Assembly: GCA_044238735.1 (NCBI GenBank)
Contig: JBIICS010000071.1
Span: 1-14,379 of the forward strand
DNA length: 14,379 nt
Source: JBIICS01 sp044238735
GTDB taxonomy: Bacteria > Bacteroidota > Bacteroidia > UBA4408
Reading direction: 5' to 3'
Shown in pieces: positions 1 to 7,978 of this stretch. Positions within the stretch are counted from its first letter, which is position 1; each line of letters starts with the position of its first letter. The notes beneath the pieces are model-generated. The model had not been told where the DNA came from and did no database searches. It worked only from the letters and a program-made list of their open reading frames with translations. Both the position numbers and the translations under genes were made by a program.

Positions 1-528
1 TTCAACTCTGTTCCAAATACCAACACCAGCTACAGGTGGCTGTTGCTGATATATTTCGGTCATGTACTGAACGTTAAAACGCAAAAAGTCGATAATTTCG
101 CAAGCGCTGTCAATTTCTGCCTGAAATGCATTTTTACTTTGCCCCAACATAGTGGCGGCGTTTAACTTGGCGCGATAAGGTCCTGCGATTAACTCTGCCG
201 CTTTTAAGAATATACTGGCGCGTTGTTCCCAAGCTAAATTTTCCCAATCGTTTTTTGCAGCCAAGGCAGCATCTATAGCTTGTTTAACATGTTCTTTGGT
301 TGATTTATGAAAATAACCAAGCGTGTGTTTATGATCGTGCGGAGGAGCTAATCTAACTTTTTCGTTACTTCTTATTTCTTTAGCCCCAATGTACATCGGG
401 ATATCCACTTCCATGCTTCGTAAGGTTGAAAGCATGGCTTGAAGTTCTTTTCTCTCGGAAGATCCGGCGGCATATGATTTTACAGGTTCATTAACCGGAG
501 CAGGTACATTAAAAAATCCTTTTAGCAT
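1..528 (-). CDS. pruA: L-glutamate gamma-semialdehyde (1-pyrroline-5-carboxylate) dehydrogenase, N-terminal part, cut by window edge
   Basis: The 176 codons visible begin at ATG (526-528, complement) with MLKGFFNVPAPVNEPVKSYA and run in frame off the left edge. The protein oxidises glutamate semialdehyde to glutamate with NAD, the second step of proline degradation, in the cytoplasm. Recognition rests on the characteristic start of the Bacteroidota form: the PxNEPV stretch, then KVRLAPPHDHKHTLG, the DWENLAWEQRASIFLKAAEL segment of the aldehyde dehydrogenase fold, AATMLGQSKNAFQAEIDSACE, and PPVAGVGIWNRVE at the edge. The usual length is about 540 residues, so the catalytic Cys and Glu lie outside the window and cannot be checked. 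The start codon lies only about 12 bp past the T-tract of an intrinsic terminator that follows apaG, so the promoter must sit in or just upstream of that hairpin, or some read-through must occur. Confidence 0.93.
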   Translation of the reverse strand, partial: MLKGFFNVPAPVNEPVKSYAAGSSERKELQAMLSTLRSMEVDIPMYIGAKEIRSNEKVRLAPPHDHKHTLGYFHKSTKEHVKQAIDAALAAKNDWENLAWEQRASIFLKAAELIAGPYRAKLNAATMLGQSKNAFQAEIDSACEIIDFLRFNVQYMTEIYQQQPPVAGVGIWNRVE

Positions 529-540
529 AAATTGTTGATT

Positions 541-575
541 AAAATAAAAAAGTCCGTTATTAAAAAAACGGACTT
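541..575 (-). terminator. Intrinsic terminator after apaG, just upstream of pruA
   Basis: A perfect 9-bp inverted repeat, AAGTCCGTT (550-558) and AACGGACTT (567-575), encloses an 8-nt loop. Read on the minus strand the hairpin is followed by TTTTTTATTTT (541-551), the layout of a rho-independent terminator. It sits 40 bp past the apaG stop codon. Because the pruA start lies so close beyond it, it could also act as a 5'-leader hairpin or attenuator. That second role is inference. Confidence 0.75.
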
Positions 576-614
576 AAATTTAGAAAATAAAATAAGAAAT
601 TGGTTTGACTTTGG

Positions 615-998
615 TTAATTTAGTCTGGACGGGGTAATTAATTCGAACTGAGGGATTTCAACTTCAAATCTAAATCCATCCTTACGTTCCATCACGTACT
701 TACCACTCATGATCCCAAAATCACTGGTTAAATTACAGAACGATTCGTATGTGTATGCATCACCGGGATAAATAACCGGCTTTTCTCCTACAACTCCTTC
801 TCCATTAACATCAGAATGCCCTTGTAAAGAGTCGAAAATATCCCAATGGCGGCGAAGTAACTGCACCGGCAAATCAAGATGGTTTTCGATAGTAACCTTA
901 TACACAAACAAGTACTGCGACATACTTGGTTGAGAATGCTGCGCATTGTAGTTAACTTCAACTGTTACTCCAATACCATTTGTTATTTGAGTTACCAT
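615..998 (-). CDS. apaG: ApaG domain protein
   Basis: This 127-residue protein matches the usual ApaG length (about 125-130). The conserved core is plain: VYKVTIENHLDLPVQLLRRHW (about residues 32-52), then NGEGVVGEKPVIYPGDAYTY (64-83) and FGIMSGKYVME (94-104). ApaG is a small fibronectin-III-like beta-sandwich protein, named from the E. coli ksgA-apaG-apaH cluster and often labelled a Co/Mg efflux protein from Salmonella corD genetics. Its biochemical role is not settled; the same fold occurs in some F-box proteins and in PolDIP2. No signal peptide is present, so it should be cytoplasmic. The start is ATG at 996-998. The gene lies between the T9SS plug gene upstream (248 bp gap) and pruA downstream, all on the minus strand, with its own terminator at 541-575. 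Confidence 0.93.
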   Translation of the reverse strand: MVTQITNGIGVTVEVNYNAQHSQPSMSQYLFVYKVTIENHLDLPVQLLRRHWDIFDSLQGHSDVNGEGVVGEKPVIYPGDAYTYESFCNLTSDFGIMSGKYVMERKDGFRFEVEIPQFELITPSRLN

Positions 999-1246
999 AG
1001 TTTTAGGTTTGGTTTATACAATTATAATCGGATAATGAGAAATAACACAATAATTAAGCCATTAGTTTTCAAACGGTAATTGTTTATAAGCATTGGCAGT
1101 ATTTTAAATTAAACTGATTTTAAAAAACTGAATTTTATATAACATGAAATTAATGAATAGTAAGTTTATTGAAATTAAAAAATAATTAGAAACTAAATTC
1201 ATTCAACCAAAACAAAAACCTTAAACTATTAAACAAATAATACAGA

Positions 1247-2608
1247 CTAAAGTTTATTAGTATTAATACGTTTATATCCAAGCAATTGATCATAGTTAGT
1301 CCCCATCAAACGAACGTAAACCAAAATAAGATATTCGTTTTCTGTTTCGAAAAAACTGCCCTCGATAACGGAATCATCGCCCTGATTGTTTCCATCACTT
1401 AAGGTAGTATAAACATAGTTATAATAGCCCTGCTTTAGAAGTAAATCCAATTCGTATAATTGTGTTGACTCATTGTATTTCATTTTATATTTTTTATCAA
1501 AACTCCAATCGGTTAAAGCCCCAAAAAGATAAACATCTCCATCCTTAATTAAATCGTTTTTTAAATAAAAATGCGTTCTAACATAATCGGCATCAGTATT
1601 ATTAGTAAATCCGTTTAAATTTTTAATGTAAAACTTTCCGTTTATATCAAAGTCTATTGAATACCTTTTAAATGCCCGTTTTACATCATCATTTAAAAAC
1701 ACTTGGTTTATACTGTCCTTAAAATCTATTTTAACAACCCTATTATTCTTTAACTGCAAATTACGAGTATCAAAATTTCTGAACTCGTTATTACCATTAA
1801 AAACTGTTTTATCATCATAATCGTAGGTTAATTCATTATCCTTAATAAAAGCGGGTTGCAGGTTAGTTTTACAGTTATCCCATCGATTATTTTGTAAAAC
1901 CATAACTTTTACATCATTAAAAAGATCATTAATTTTTAAATTATTGAAAACGACTTTAAAATCCAATTCTTGTTTATAATTACGATCATTAACAATACTG
2001 GGCCTATGAAAATCAGGAATAATAAGCATTCTATCGCTGTAAACTATAAATCTCCGGGTTATTACTACCTGATTGGGATCGAAATCTTTATATACCTTGA
2101 GGATATAATTTCCAGTTTTAGTTATATTAAAATCGTTGGTAGGAAAACTCGATTCGTAGTGTGTATAATTTAAGAAAGTACTAATGGAATAGGTATACTT
2201 GTTGATATTTACCTCGTTAAACCCCTGTAAATAATCGGCAACAAACAAATTAGACGGTTCCCAGTTAGCGTTACAATGTATAATGGTATAACTAAAATTT
2301 TTAAAACCCGATTCAATGTCATCAAAACTTAACACCAGGCGCTCCGATTTATCATCAATGTTTAAGGCTGCCTCACCCATTTCAAAACCGTTATTGGCAA
2401 GTTGCACTGCTTTGATATATGGAACATAAGTATAGTTTTCATGTTTAAAGGGAGTATTTTCTACATAATCTTCTACCGTTGTTTCTTTAAATAAATATCC
2501 TAACCCTTTTTTTTTCTTTGCAGGCGACTGAATAGAGTCGCCTTGAGCTTTTGCATAAAAGTGAAACAAAAGTGATATATAAATCAACAAGTAAGTTTTA
2601 GTTAACAT
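1247..2608 (-). CDS. Type IX secretion system plug protein (DUF5103 family)
   Basis: The protein has 453 residues. An N-terminal signal peptide (hydrophobic YLLIYISLLFHFYAKAQ, cleavage likely near residue 21) is followed by a basic linker KKKKGLGYLF and the DUF5103 body. Family hallmarks are YIKAVQLANNGFEMGEAAL (about 64-82), LVLSFDDIESGFKNFSYTIIHCNANWEPSNL, YLQGFNE, FLNYTHYESSFP, TKTGNYILKVY, and DVYLFGALTDWSFDKKYKMKYN near the C-terminus. In Flavobacterium johnsoniae the homologous Plug protein closes the periplasmic end of the giant SprA translocon when it is not loaded with PorV and cargo. The assigned role here is therefore a periplasmic gate of the T9SS. No other T9SS machinery gene lies in the window, although a cargo-type protein does (7979-8437). 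The start is ATG at 2608. No clear terminator follows the stop codon. Confidence 0.9.
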   Translation of the reverse strand: MLTKTYLLIYISLLFHFYAKAQGDSIQSPAKKKKGLGYLFKETTVEDYVENTPFKHENYTYVPYIKAVQLANNGFEMGEAALNIDDKSERLVLSFDDIESGFKNFSYTIIHCNANWEPSNLFVADYLQGFNEVNINKYTYSISTFLNYTHYESSFPTNDFNITKTGNYILKVYKDFDPNQVVITRRFIVYSDRMLIIPDFHRPSIVNDRNYKQELDFKVVFNNLKINDLFNDVKVMVLQNNRWDNCKTNLQPAFIKDNELTYDYDDKTVFNGNNEFRNFDTRNLQLKNNRVVKIDFKDSINQVFLNDDVKRAFKRYSIDFDINGKFYIKNLNGFTNNTDADYVRTHFYLKNDLIKDGDVYLFGALTDWSFDKKYKMKYNESTQLYELDLLLKQGYYNYVYTTLSDGNNQGDDSVIEGSFFETENEYLILVYVRLMGTNYDQLLGYKRINTNKL

Positions 2609-2715
2609 TATTCGGGTTCAAAAAAGCTTTAAAAAAAATTAGAAGTTGGCAACGCCACTTTGTATTTACTAAATTTATTAAATTAAATTTACCCTACAAT
2701 AACAAAAAACTTAAG

Positions 2716-2751
2716 TCATTTTTTTAAATCAAAAATTAATTTAAAAAATGA
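2716..2751. repeat. AT-rich inverted repeat in the T9SS plug / kmo divergent intergenic region
   Basis: TCATTTTTTTAAAT (2716-2729) and ATTTAAAAAATGA (2739-2751) are complementary over 13 bp with one bulged T and a 9-nt loop. The gap lies between divergently transcribed genes, so a terminator is not expected there. The repeat could be an operator or a chance product of AT-rich sequence. I did not find clear TTTG/TAnnTTTG promoter boxes in this gap. Confidence 0.4.
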
Positions 2752-2838
2752 TGCCCAGTCAGTTGCCTTTATTAGAATTAAATTACCGGTATTCACATTA
2801 ATAAAAAAATAATATTCATAATTTTATAAAAAAAATAA

Positions 2839-4185
2839 ATGACTTCAAAAAATATAACAATTTCCGGATCAGGCTTGGTTGGATCATTACTATCTATTTA
2901 TTTAGCAAAAAAAGGACATAAGGTAAATGTATACGAGCGCAGGCAAGATGCCCGAAAAACTAATATTTATGCCGGACGTTCAATTAACCTGGCCCTTAGC
3001 GACAGAGGTTGGAGAGCATTAGAAAAAATAGGAATTGCAGATGAAATAAAGAAAATTGCCATCCCCATGTACAATCGTTATATCCATCCACAAAAAGGCG
3101 AAAATTATATTCAGCCCTATGGTAAAGATGGTCAAGCTATTTATTCGGTTTCCAGAGCAGAATTAAATTGCCGATTAATGGATTTAGCTGAAAAACATCA
3201 AAATGTAAAAATTCATTTTAGTGAACAATTATCGGCTGTTAACCTTAATAACAACGAAGTAACTACAACCGAATTCGAAAGCCAGATTAATCACAAACAT
3301 ACTTCTGATATTATTTTTGGGGCCGATGGTGCTTTTGCTAACACCCGTTTGCAGTTTCAGTTACAAACCGACCGTTTCGATTATCGCCAAGATTATATGG
3401 AGGTTGGATATAAAGAATTAAATATTCCGGCAGGTCCCAACGGTAGTTTTTTAATTGAGAAAAATGCCCTACATATATGGCCCAGAGGCAACTATATGCT
3501 TATAGCTCTTCCTAATATGGATGGAAGTTTTACCTGCACCTTATTTTTTCCGCATGAAGGTTACCCTTCTTTTGAGGCCTTAAAAACAAAAGAGGATGTG
3601 AAGAAATTTTTTGAAGAAGTTTTTCCGGATGCTGTTCCTTTAATGCCCACATACTTGGACGATTATTTTAACAATCCTTCCTCTTCGCTTTGTATCGTTC
3701 GTTGCAAACCCTGGATTTACAAAGATAAATTGGCTTTAATTGGCGATGCTGCCCATGCCATAGTTCCATTTTACGGTCAAGGTATGAATTGTGGTTTTGA
3801 AGATGTATTTGTATTAGATGGTTTAATAGATAAACATGGGGATAATTGGGATGCTATTTTACAGGAATATCAAGACTTACGAAAGCCGGATGGAGATGCC
3901 ATAGCTCAATTAGCCAAAGATAATTTTAAGGAAATGAGTGAAAAAACGGCTGATCCTAAATTTATTCTTAGAAAAAAAATAGAAGCAAAATTTGCAGACC
4001 AATATCCGGACAAATGGACAACCCTTTATTCGATGGTTACGTTTTCGCCACACATTAGATACAGTGAAGCATATGCAAAAGGACAGGAACAGGATGCCAT
4101 AATGGAAAAGATAATGAGCATGCCGAATATTGAGCAAAACTGGGATTCTCAGGAAGTAATGGAAGAACTTCTTAAATTGGTTTAG
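2839..4185 (+). CDS. kmo: Kynurenine 3-monooxygenase (FAD-dependent)
   Basis: The protein has 448 residues, the normal family length. It hydroxylates L-kynurenine to 3-hydroxykynurenine using NADPH and O2, a step of tryptophan degradation that feeds quinolinate/NAD synthesis in some Bacteroidota. The FAD-binding Rossmann motif GSGLVG is at residues 10-15, with the ribose-binding Glu33 (VYERR). The KMO signature GRSINLALSDRGWRAL is at about 46-61. The flavin-hydroxylase DG motif GADGAFANTR is at about 161-170, and the second FAD motif LIGDAAHAIVPFYGQGMN is at about 300-317. No transmembrane tail is evident, unlike the mitochondrial enzyme. The gene stands alone: kynureninase, tryptophan dioxygenase and 3-hydroxyanthranilate dioxygenase are not in the window. 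It is convergent with der across 237 bp that hold no gene I can support. Confidence 0.95.
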   Translation: MTSKNITISGSGLVGSLLSIYLAKKGHKVNVYERRQDARKTNIYAGRSINLALSDRGWRALEKIGIADEIKKIAIPMYNRYIHPQKGENYIQPYGKDGQAIYSVSRAELNCRLMDLAEKHQNVKIHFSEQLSAVNLNNNEVTTTEFESQINHKHTSDIIFGADGAFANTRLQFQLQTDRFDYRQDYMEVGYKELNIPAGPNGSFLIEKNALHIWPRGNYMLIALPNMDGSFTCTLFFPHEGYPSFEALKTKEDVKKFFEEVFPDAVPLMPTYLDDYFNNPSSSLCIVRCKPWIYKDKLALIGDAAHAIVPFYGQGMNCGFEDVFVLDGLIDKHGDNWDAILQEYQDLRKPDGDAIAQLAKDNFKEMSEKTADPKFILRKKIEAKFADQYPDKWTTLYSMVTFSPHIRYSEAYAKGQEQDAIMEKIMSMPNIEQNWDSQEVMEELLKLV

Positions 4186-4422
4186 TTCAATTATTAAGAA
4201 TAATCAGTTATTAATTACAAAGGTCATGGCAAAACACAAGGCCTTCATTTTTCGTGGCAAACCATATAGCTAAATAGTTGCTCTCCTGCAGAGCCCATTT
4301 CCTCTTAGAATTGACAGGCCATAATAGGATTAAAAATTGAGATAATCACCAACCATTTCTCAGTAAATTACCTTTTTTTATGATAAACACCAACTATTTT
4401 TTGGCATCATCACCCGTTTTAA

Positions 4423-5733
4423 CTATTTCTGTCTGAAAAATATCTGAATAGGAACTCCTTTAAAATTGAAGTTTTCTCTTAATTTATTTTCTATATAACG
4501 CTTATAAGGTTCGTAAACATACTGAGGTAAATTACAAAAAAACGCAAAAGAAGGGGCTCTCGTTGGCAATTGAGTCACGAATTTAATTTTAACGTATTTC
4601 CCTTTTATTGCCGGGGGTGGATATGCCTCAATGTAAGGCAACATGGTTTCATTTAGCTTATGAGTTGGTATTCGGCGCTCTCTATTATTGTAAACTTCAA
4701 CAGCTTCCTCCAAAGCCTGATGGATACGCTGTTTGGTAAGAGCAGATATAAAAAGAATAGGCACATCTTTAAAAGGTGCAATCTTCTCTTTTATTAATTC
4801 AGTATATTCCTTTACCGAATGGGTATCTTTTTCAACTAAATCCCACTTATTAACCAGTATTACAATTCCCTTTCTGTTTTTAATACACAACTGAAAAAGA
4901 TTCACATCCTGAGCATCAAACCCCTGAGTGGCATCAATCATTATAAAACATACATCCGAATTTTCCAGTGCTTTTAGAGAACGCATTACGGAATAAAATT
5001 CGAGATCCTCATTTACTCTACTTTTTTTACGAACACCGGCAGTATCCACTAAAAAGAAATCGAAGCCAAAACGATTATAACGGGTATGAATGGCATCTCT
5101 TGTTGTTCCGGCTATATCGGTAACTATATTTCGTTCCTCACCTATTAAGGCATTTAAAAATGAAGATTTTCCAACGTTTGGGCGACCAATAATAGTTAAA
5201 CGGGGTAATCCTAACAGATCCTCATCTTCTTTTACTTCTTCAGGAAGCTTTTCAACCAGTGCATCCAACATTTCTCCGGTACCAAAACCATTGGCAGAGG
5301 AAATACAAAAATATTCACCTAAACCAAATTCATAAAATTCAGTTGCCATATCTTGACGCTTATGGTTATCTACTTTATTTACAACCAGCACATACGGCTT
5401 TTTACTTCTGCGAACCAAATTGGCTACTTCTTTATCCCACTCCAACACCCCGTCTGACACATCAACTAAAAACAATAAAACGTTTGCTTCCTTTATAGCC
5501 AGCTCTATTTGTTTACGAATTTCATCTTCAAAAACATCCTCACTACCCTGAGCAAAGCCACCAGTATCAACAACCGTAAATTCGCGGCCATTCCATTCGG
5601 CAGAACCATAAATACGATCGCGGGTAACCCCGGCTACTTCATCAACTATTGCTCTACGGCTTTCTGTTAATCGATTAAACAAAGTTGATTTTCCAACATT
5701 TGGTCTTCCTATAATGGCTACAATTCCCGACAT
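4423..5733 (-). CDS. der: Ribosome biogenesis GTPase Der (EngA)
   Basis: The 436 residues carry two tandem GTPase domains and a C-terminal KH-like domain, the defining layout of Der, which acts in 50S ribosomal subunit assembly. Domain 1 has GRPNVGKS (9-16), DTGG (56-59) and NKVD (119-122). Domain 2 has GRPNVGKS (183-190), DTAG (230-233) and NKWD (295-298). The KH-like domain covers about 355-436, including KIKFVTQLPTRAPSFAFFCN and the GVPIQIFFRQK end. All nucleotide-binding motifs are intact. The start is ATG at 5731-5733, giving MSGIVAIIGRPNVGKST, the expected N-terminus. It follows era on the same strand after a 21-bp gap, so the two GTPase genes are very likely co-transcribed. Der is normally essential. 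Confidence 0.97.
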   Translation of the reverse strand: MSGIVAIIGRPNVGKSTLFNRLTESRRAIVDEVAGVTRDRIYGSAEWNGREFTVVDTGGFAQGSEDVFEDEIRKQIELAIKEANVLLFLVDVSDGVLEWDKEVANLVRRSKKPYVLVVNKVDNHKRQDMATEFYEFGLGEYFCISSANGFGTGEMLDALVEKLPEEVKEDEDLLGLPRLTIIGRPNVGKSSFLNALIGEERNIVTDIAGTTRDAIHTRYNRFGFDFFLVDTAGVRKKSRVNEDLEFYSVMRSLKALENSDVCFIMIDATQGFDAQDVNLFQLCIKNRKGIVILVNKWDLVEKDTHSVKEYTELIKEKIAPFKDVPILFISALTKQRIHQALEEAVEVYNNRERRIPTHKLNETMLPYIEAYPPPAIKGKYVKIKFVTQLPTRAPSFAFFCNLPQYVYEPYKRYIENKLRENFNFKGVPIQIFFRQK

Positions 5734-5754
5734 AAATAATTATTATTTACAAAA

Positions 5755-6642
5755 TTAATCTAAATAACCGAAACGCTTTAGATTTTGATCGTTATTACGC
5801 CAATCGGCATTTACTTTTACAAAAAGTTCCAGATGTATTTTTTTCTGAAAGAATTTCTCAATCTCTTTTCTGGCTTCAATTCCAAGCTTTTTAATGCTTT
5901 TACCTTCTTTACCAATTAAAATAGGCTTCTGCGATTCGCGCTCTACAAAAATCACGGCATTTATTCTTATAATGGTTTCTGCCTCCTTAAAAGACTCTAC
6001 TTCAACCTCAACAGAGTAAGGGATTTCCTCATTATACAGAAATAATATTTTCTCTCTTATAATTTCACTAACAAAAAATCTTTCAGGTTTATCGGTTAAC
6101 TGATCTTTGTCAAAATAAGGTGGTGAATCGGGCAACAAGGTAATAATACGCTTTAAAATATAATCGGTATTAAGTTTATGCAAAGCCGATATGGGTAATA
6201 TTTCTGCTCTGGGTATAGCTGCATGCCATTGTTCTACTCTTTCTTCGAGCGTTTTTTGATTAGTAAGGTCAATTTTATTTATAATTAAAATTATAGGGGC
6301 AGTTCCTTTAATTATGGATTCGGGGAGAAGATTGAAAGCCTTTTCGAAATTTTCGGTAATATCACTTACCACTAAAAACACATCGGCATCTTGTAAAGCT
6401 GTTTTAACAAAATCCATCATTCGTTCTTGAAGCTTATACTTGGGTTTTAATAGTCCGGGTGTATCCGAAAAGACTATTTGATAATTTTCTCCGCTAACAA
6501 TTCCTTTAATACGATGCCGGGTAGTTTGAGCCTTATTGGTTATTATAGATAAACGCTCCCCTACTAAAGCATTCATTAAGGTTGATTTACCCACATTGGG
6601 GTTACCTAAAATGTTTACAAATCCCGATTTATGATTATTCAA
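5755..6642 (-). CDS. era: GTPase Era
   Basis: Era binds the 3' end of 16S rRNA and assists 30S maturation. I place the start at the TTG at 6640-6642, giving 295 residues that begin MNNHKSGFVNILGNPNVGKS, close to the usual Era N-terminus (E. coli Era has 301 residues). The frame stays open to another TTG at 6693, but the extra 17 residues have no family counterpart and would lie over the promoter of the divergent initiator tRNA. From the chosen start: P-loop GNPNVGKS (13-20), switch segment TTRHRIKG, DTPG (60-63), NKID (122-125), SAL (152-154), and a C-terminal KH domain with ILIGKEGKSIKKLG (GKEG at 244-247) and LELFVKVNADWRNN. Everything needed is present. It leads an era-der unit. Confidence 0.95.
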   Translation of the reverse strand: MNNHKSGFVNILGNPNVGKSTLMNALVGERLSIITNKAQTTRHRIKGIVSGENYQIVFSDTPGLLKPKYKLQERMMDFVKTALQDADVFLVVSDITENFEKAFNLLPESIIKGTAPIILIINKIDLTNQKTLEERVEQWHAAIPRAEILPISALHKLNTDYILKRIITLLPDSPPYFDKDQLTDKPERFFVSEIIREKILFLYNEEIPYSVEVEVESFKEAETIIRINAVIFVERESQKPILIGKEGKSIKKLGIEARKEIEKFFQKKIHLELFVKVNADWRNNDQNLKRFGYLD

Positions 6643-6682
6643 TGGCTTTGGTGTTAAAATAAATGAAATAAACGTTTTTTTA

Positions 6683-6713
6683 TTTGGATACAAAGAAACA
6701 AAATATATCTTTG
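6683..6713 (+). promoter_or_regulatory. Bacteroidota-type promoter for the initiator tRNA gene
   Basis: A -33 element TTTG (6683-6686) is followed after 19 bp by a perfect -7 element TATCTTTG (6706-6713, consensus TAnnTTTG). Transcription would begin near 6718-6720, leaving a leader of about 40 nt before the mature tRNA at 6759. Both element sequences and their spacing fit the primary sigma factor of Bacteroidota. Confidence 0.8.
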
Positions 6714-6758
6714 CACTCGCATTTAAGAATAGACGTTCTTTTTAAACTTAAAATACAT

Positions 6759-6831
<73 letters not shown>

Positions 6832-6836
6832 CTATC

Positions 6837-6867
6837 AAAAGGCAAGCTGGAAACAGTTTGCCTTTTT
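6837..6867 (+). terminator. Rho-independent terminator of the initiator tRNA
   Basis: A 13-bp stem (6837-6849 with 6854-6866, one G-T pair) closes a GAAA tetraloop. The 3' arm ends in TTTTT (6863-6867). It begins five bases after the discriminator base of the tRNA. Confidence 0.85.
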
Positions 6868-7289
6868 CGTTTCAATGAACTTTCATATATTGATTTATGC
6901 GAAAAAAGTTCAAAGATTTAGCTTTCAATAAACTTTTTTATCCAATCAGCAGGGGCATTCAAGACTTTTTACCAACCAGATTTCAATACACTACTTCCAA
7001 AAAAATATTTTTAAAATTCCTGTAAACGTTTTTAGAATAAACGCTGAACACATTTATAGTTCTTGAAGCTCATAAAACTTCAGATATAATTTAATTAGTA
7101 CATACTTTATTTAAGGTTTGCACCATTCGTTACCAAAAACTTAATGCAAAACCCTAATAGTTGAGCTAAAAAATTATTTTTAGCAACTTAGCTTACATAT
7201 CAAAAAATACTCTCCCCTGCTTTAAGCTTTACTTTGCTTTTATCGGTTCGTTGATTGCCAAGATTTACTGTAATTTTTCAAAATAAAAA
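6868..7289. other. About 420 bp without a recognisable gene
   Basis: No open frame of useful length with recognisable content lies here on either strand. Small structures seen are a 14-nt near-direct repeat TTTCAATgAACTTT (6870-6883) / TTTCAATaAACTTT (6923-6936), an inverted repeat TGAACTTT (6876-6883) / AAAGTTCA (6905-6912), an 8-bp hairpin GCTAAAAA-ATTA-TTTTTAGC (7165-7184), and a 9-bp AT-only-ended hairpin GTAATTTTT/AAAAATTAC (7270-7278/7285-7293) that overlaps the stop codon of the next gene. The last could stop minus-strand transcription but has no T-tract after it. The region may be decayed sequence; I see no homology. Confidence 0.5.
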
Positions 7290-7973
7290 TTACAATTTAG
7301 TCCATATAAGTGTGCCATCAACAGTAGTTATTTCAATTGTATTTCCATTACGAGTAATTTGACCGCCTTGAAAACTACCGTGACTTTTTAATTCAAGTGA
7401 TAATCCATTTACTTTGCCCAACATTGGTTTGGGGTATGGGAAGCCGGACTGTTCAGTTTCTGATGAAAAAATCAAAACCGTATTGGGATCAAGATAGGTG
7501 ATATACAAAAAAATTCCAGATAACTCATAAACACCAACCCAACTTGTTGCTAGGCCAACCAGAGTGCCACTTACATGCGAGTAATTTGAATAAGGTACAC
7601 TTAATAATTCACTCGTGCTTGTTATAGTATAATTGGCACCACCTAGAGGATCTATCTCAGTCTTAATGTAATAAGGACCTCCTGCCCAAAAGATACCATT
7701 ATTGTAAATTCCAGTAACAATATTGCCACCTCCTATTTCAATGTTTAATAAACCATTTTGATTTGTTTGAGTAGAATGTGTTTCAGCATATACAACTGCG
7801 CCAGTAACACTACCTTGAAGTATTGACACTTTTACACCAATTGGGCTATTTTGCACCAACGAATTACTACTATTTCTCACTACTGCTTGATAAGTCATTT
7901 TTTGAGGAGCTTGAGCAAATACACTTATCGTTAATAATAGTCCTGCAATGAATGAATAGACTTTTGGTTTCAT
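7290..7973 (-). CDS. Secreted protein with Bacteroidota tail-type N-terminal module
   Basis: The protein has 227 residues. A clear signal peptide (MKPKVYSFIAGLLLTISVFA, cleavage after AQA or nearby) leads into a module that recurs at the N-terminus of many secreted Bacteroidota proteins of unknown function: APQKMTYQAVVRNSSNSLVQ, then VKVSILQGS, VVYAETHSTQTNQNGLLNIEIG, GPYYIKTEIDPLGGANYTI and SELLSVPYSNYSHVSG (about 22-137). In larger relatives this module precedes collagen-like or tail-fibre-like repeats. Here it is followed only by a short, probably beta-rich domain (about 140-227; WVGVYELSGIFLYITY ... GNTIEITTVDGTLIWTKL) that I do not recognise. It has no T9SS sorting tail of its own. It starts 5 bp after the stop codon of the T9SS-tailed gene at 7979-8437, so the two are probably one operon. 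The function is unknown; a surface or adhesion role is only inference. Confidence 0.8.
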   Translation of the reverse strand: MKPKVYSFIAGLLLTISVFAQAPQKMTYQAVVRNSSNSLVQNSPIGVKVSILQGSVTGAVVYAETHSTQTNQNGLLNIEIGGGNIVTGIYNNGIFWAGGPYYIKTEIDPLGGANYTITSTSELLSVPYSNYSHVSGTLVGLATSWVGVYELSGIFLYITYLDPNTVLIFSSETEQSGFPYPKPMLGKVNGLSLELKSHGSFQGGQITRNGNTIEITTVDGTLIWTKL

Positions 7974-7978
7974 CGTTT

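Noticed and set aside
879..1079. Plus-strand frame overlapping the start of apaG
   Set aside because: Antisense to apaG and its upstream region, with no recognisable protein features.
1970..2173. Plus-strand frame inside the T9SS plug gene
   Set aside because: Antisense shadow of a well-supported coding region.
3910..4137. Minus-strand frame inside kmo
   Set aside because: Antisense shadow of the conserved C-terminal part of kmo.
4186..4422. Possible small gene in the kmo-der gap, starting at the ATG near 4226
   Set aside because: It yields only about 15 codons before a stop, with no family resemblance; no strong terminator hairpin could be drawn there either.
5090..5498. Two overlapping plus-strand frames inside der
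   Set aside because: Both are antisense to conserved GTPase coding sequence and resemble nothing.
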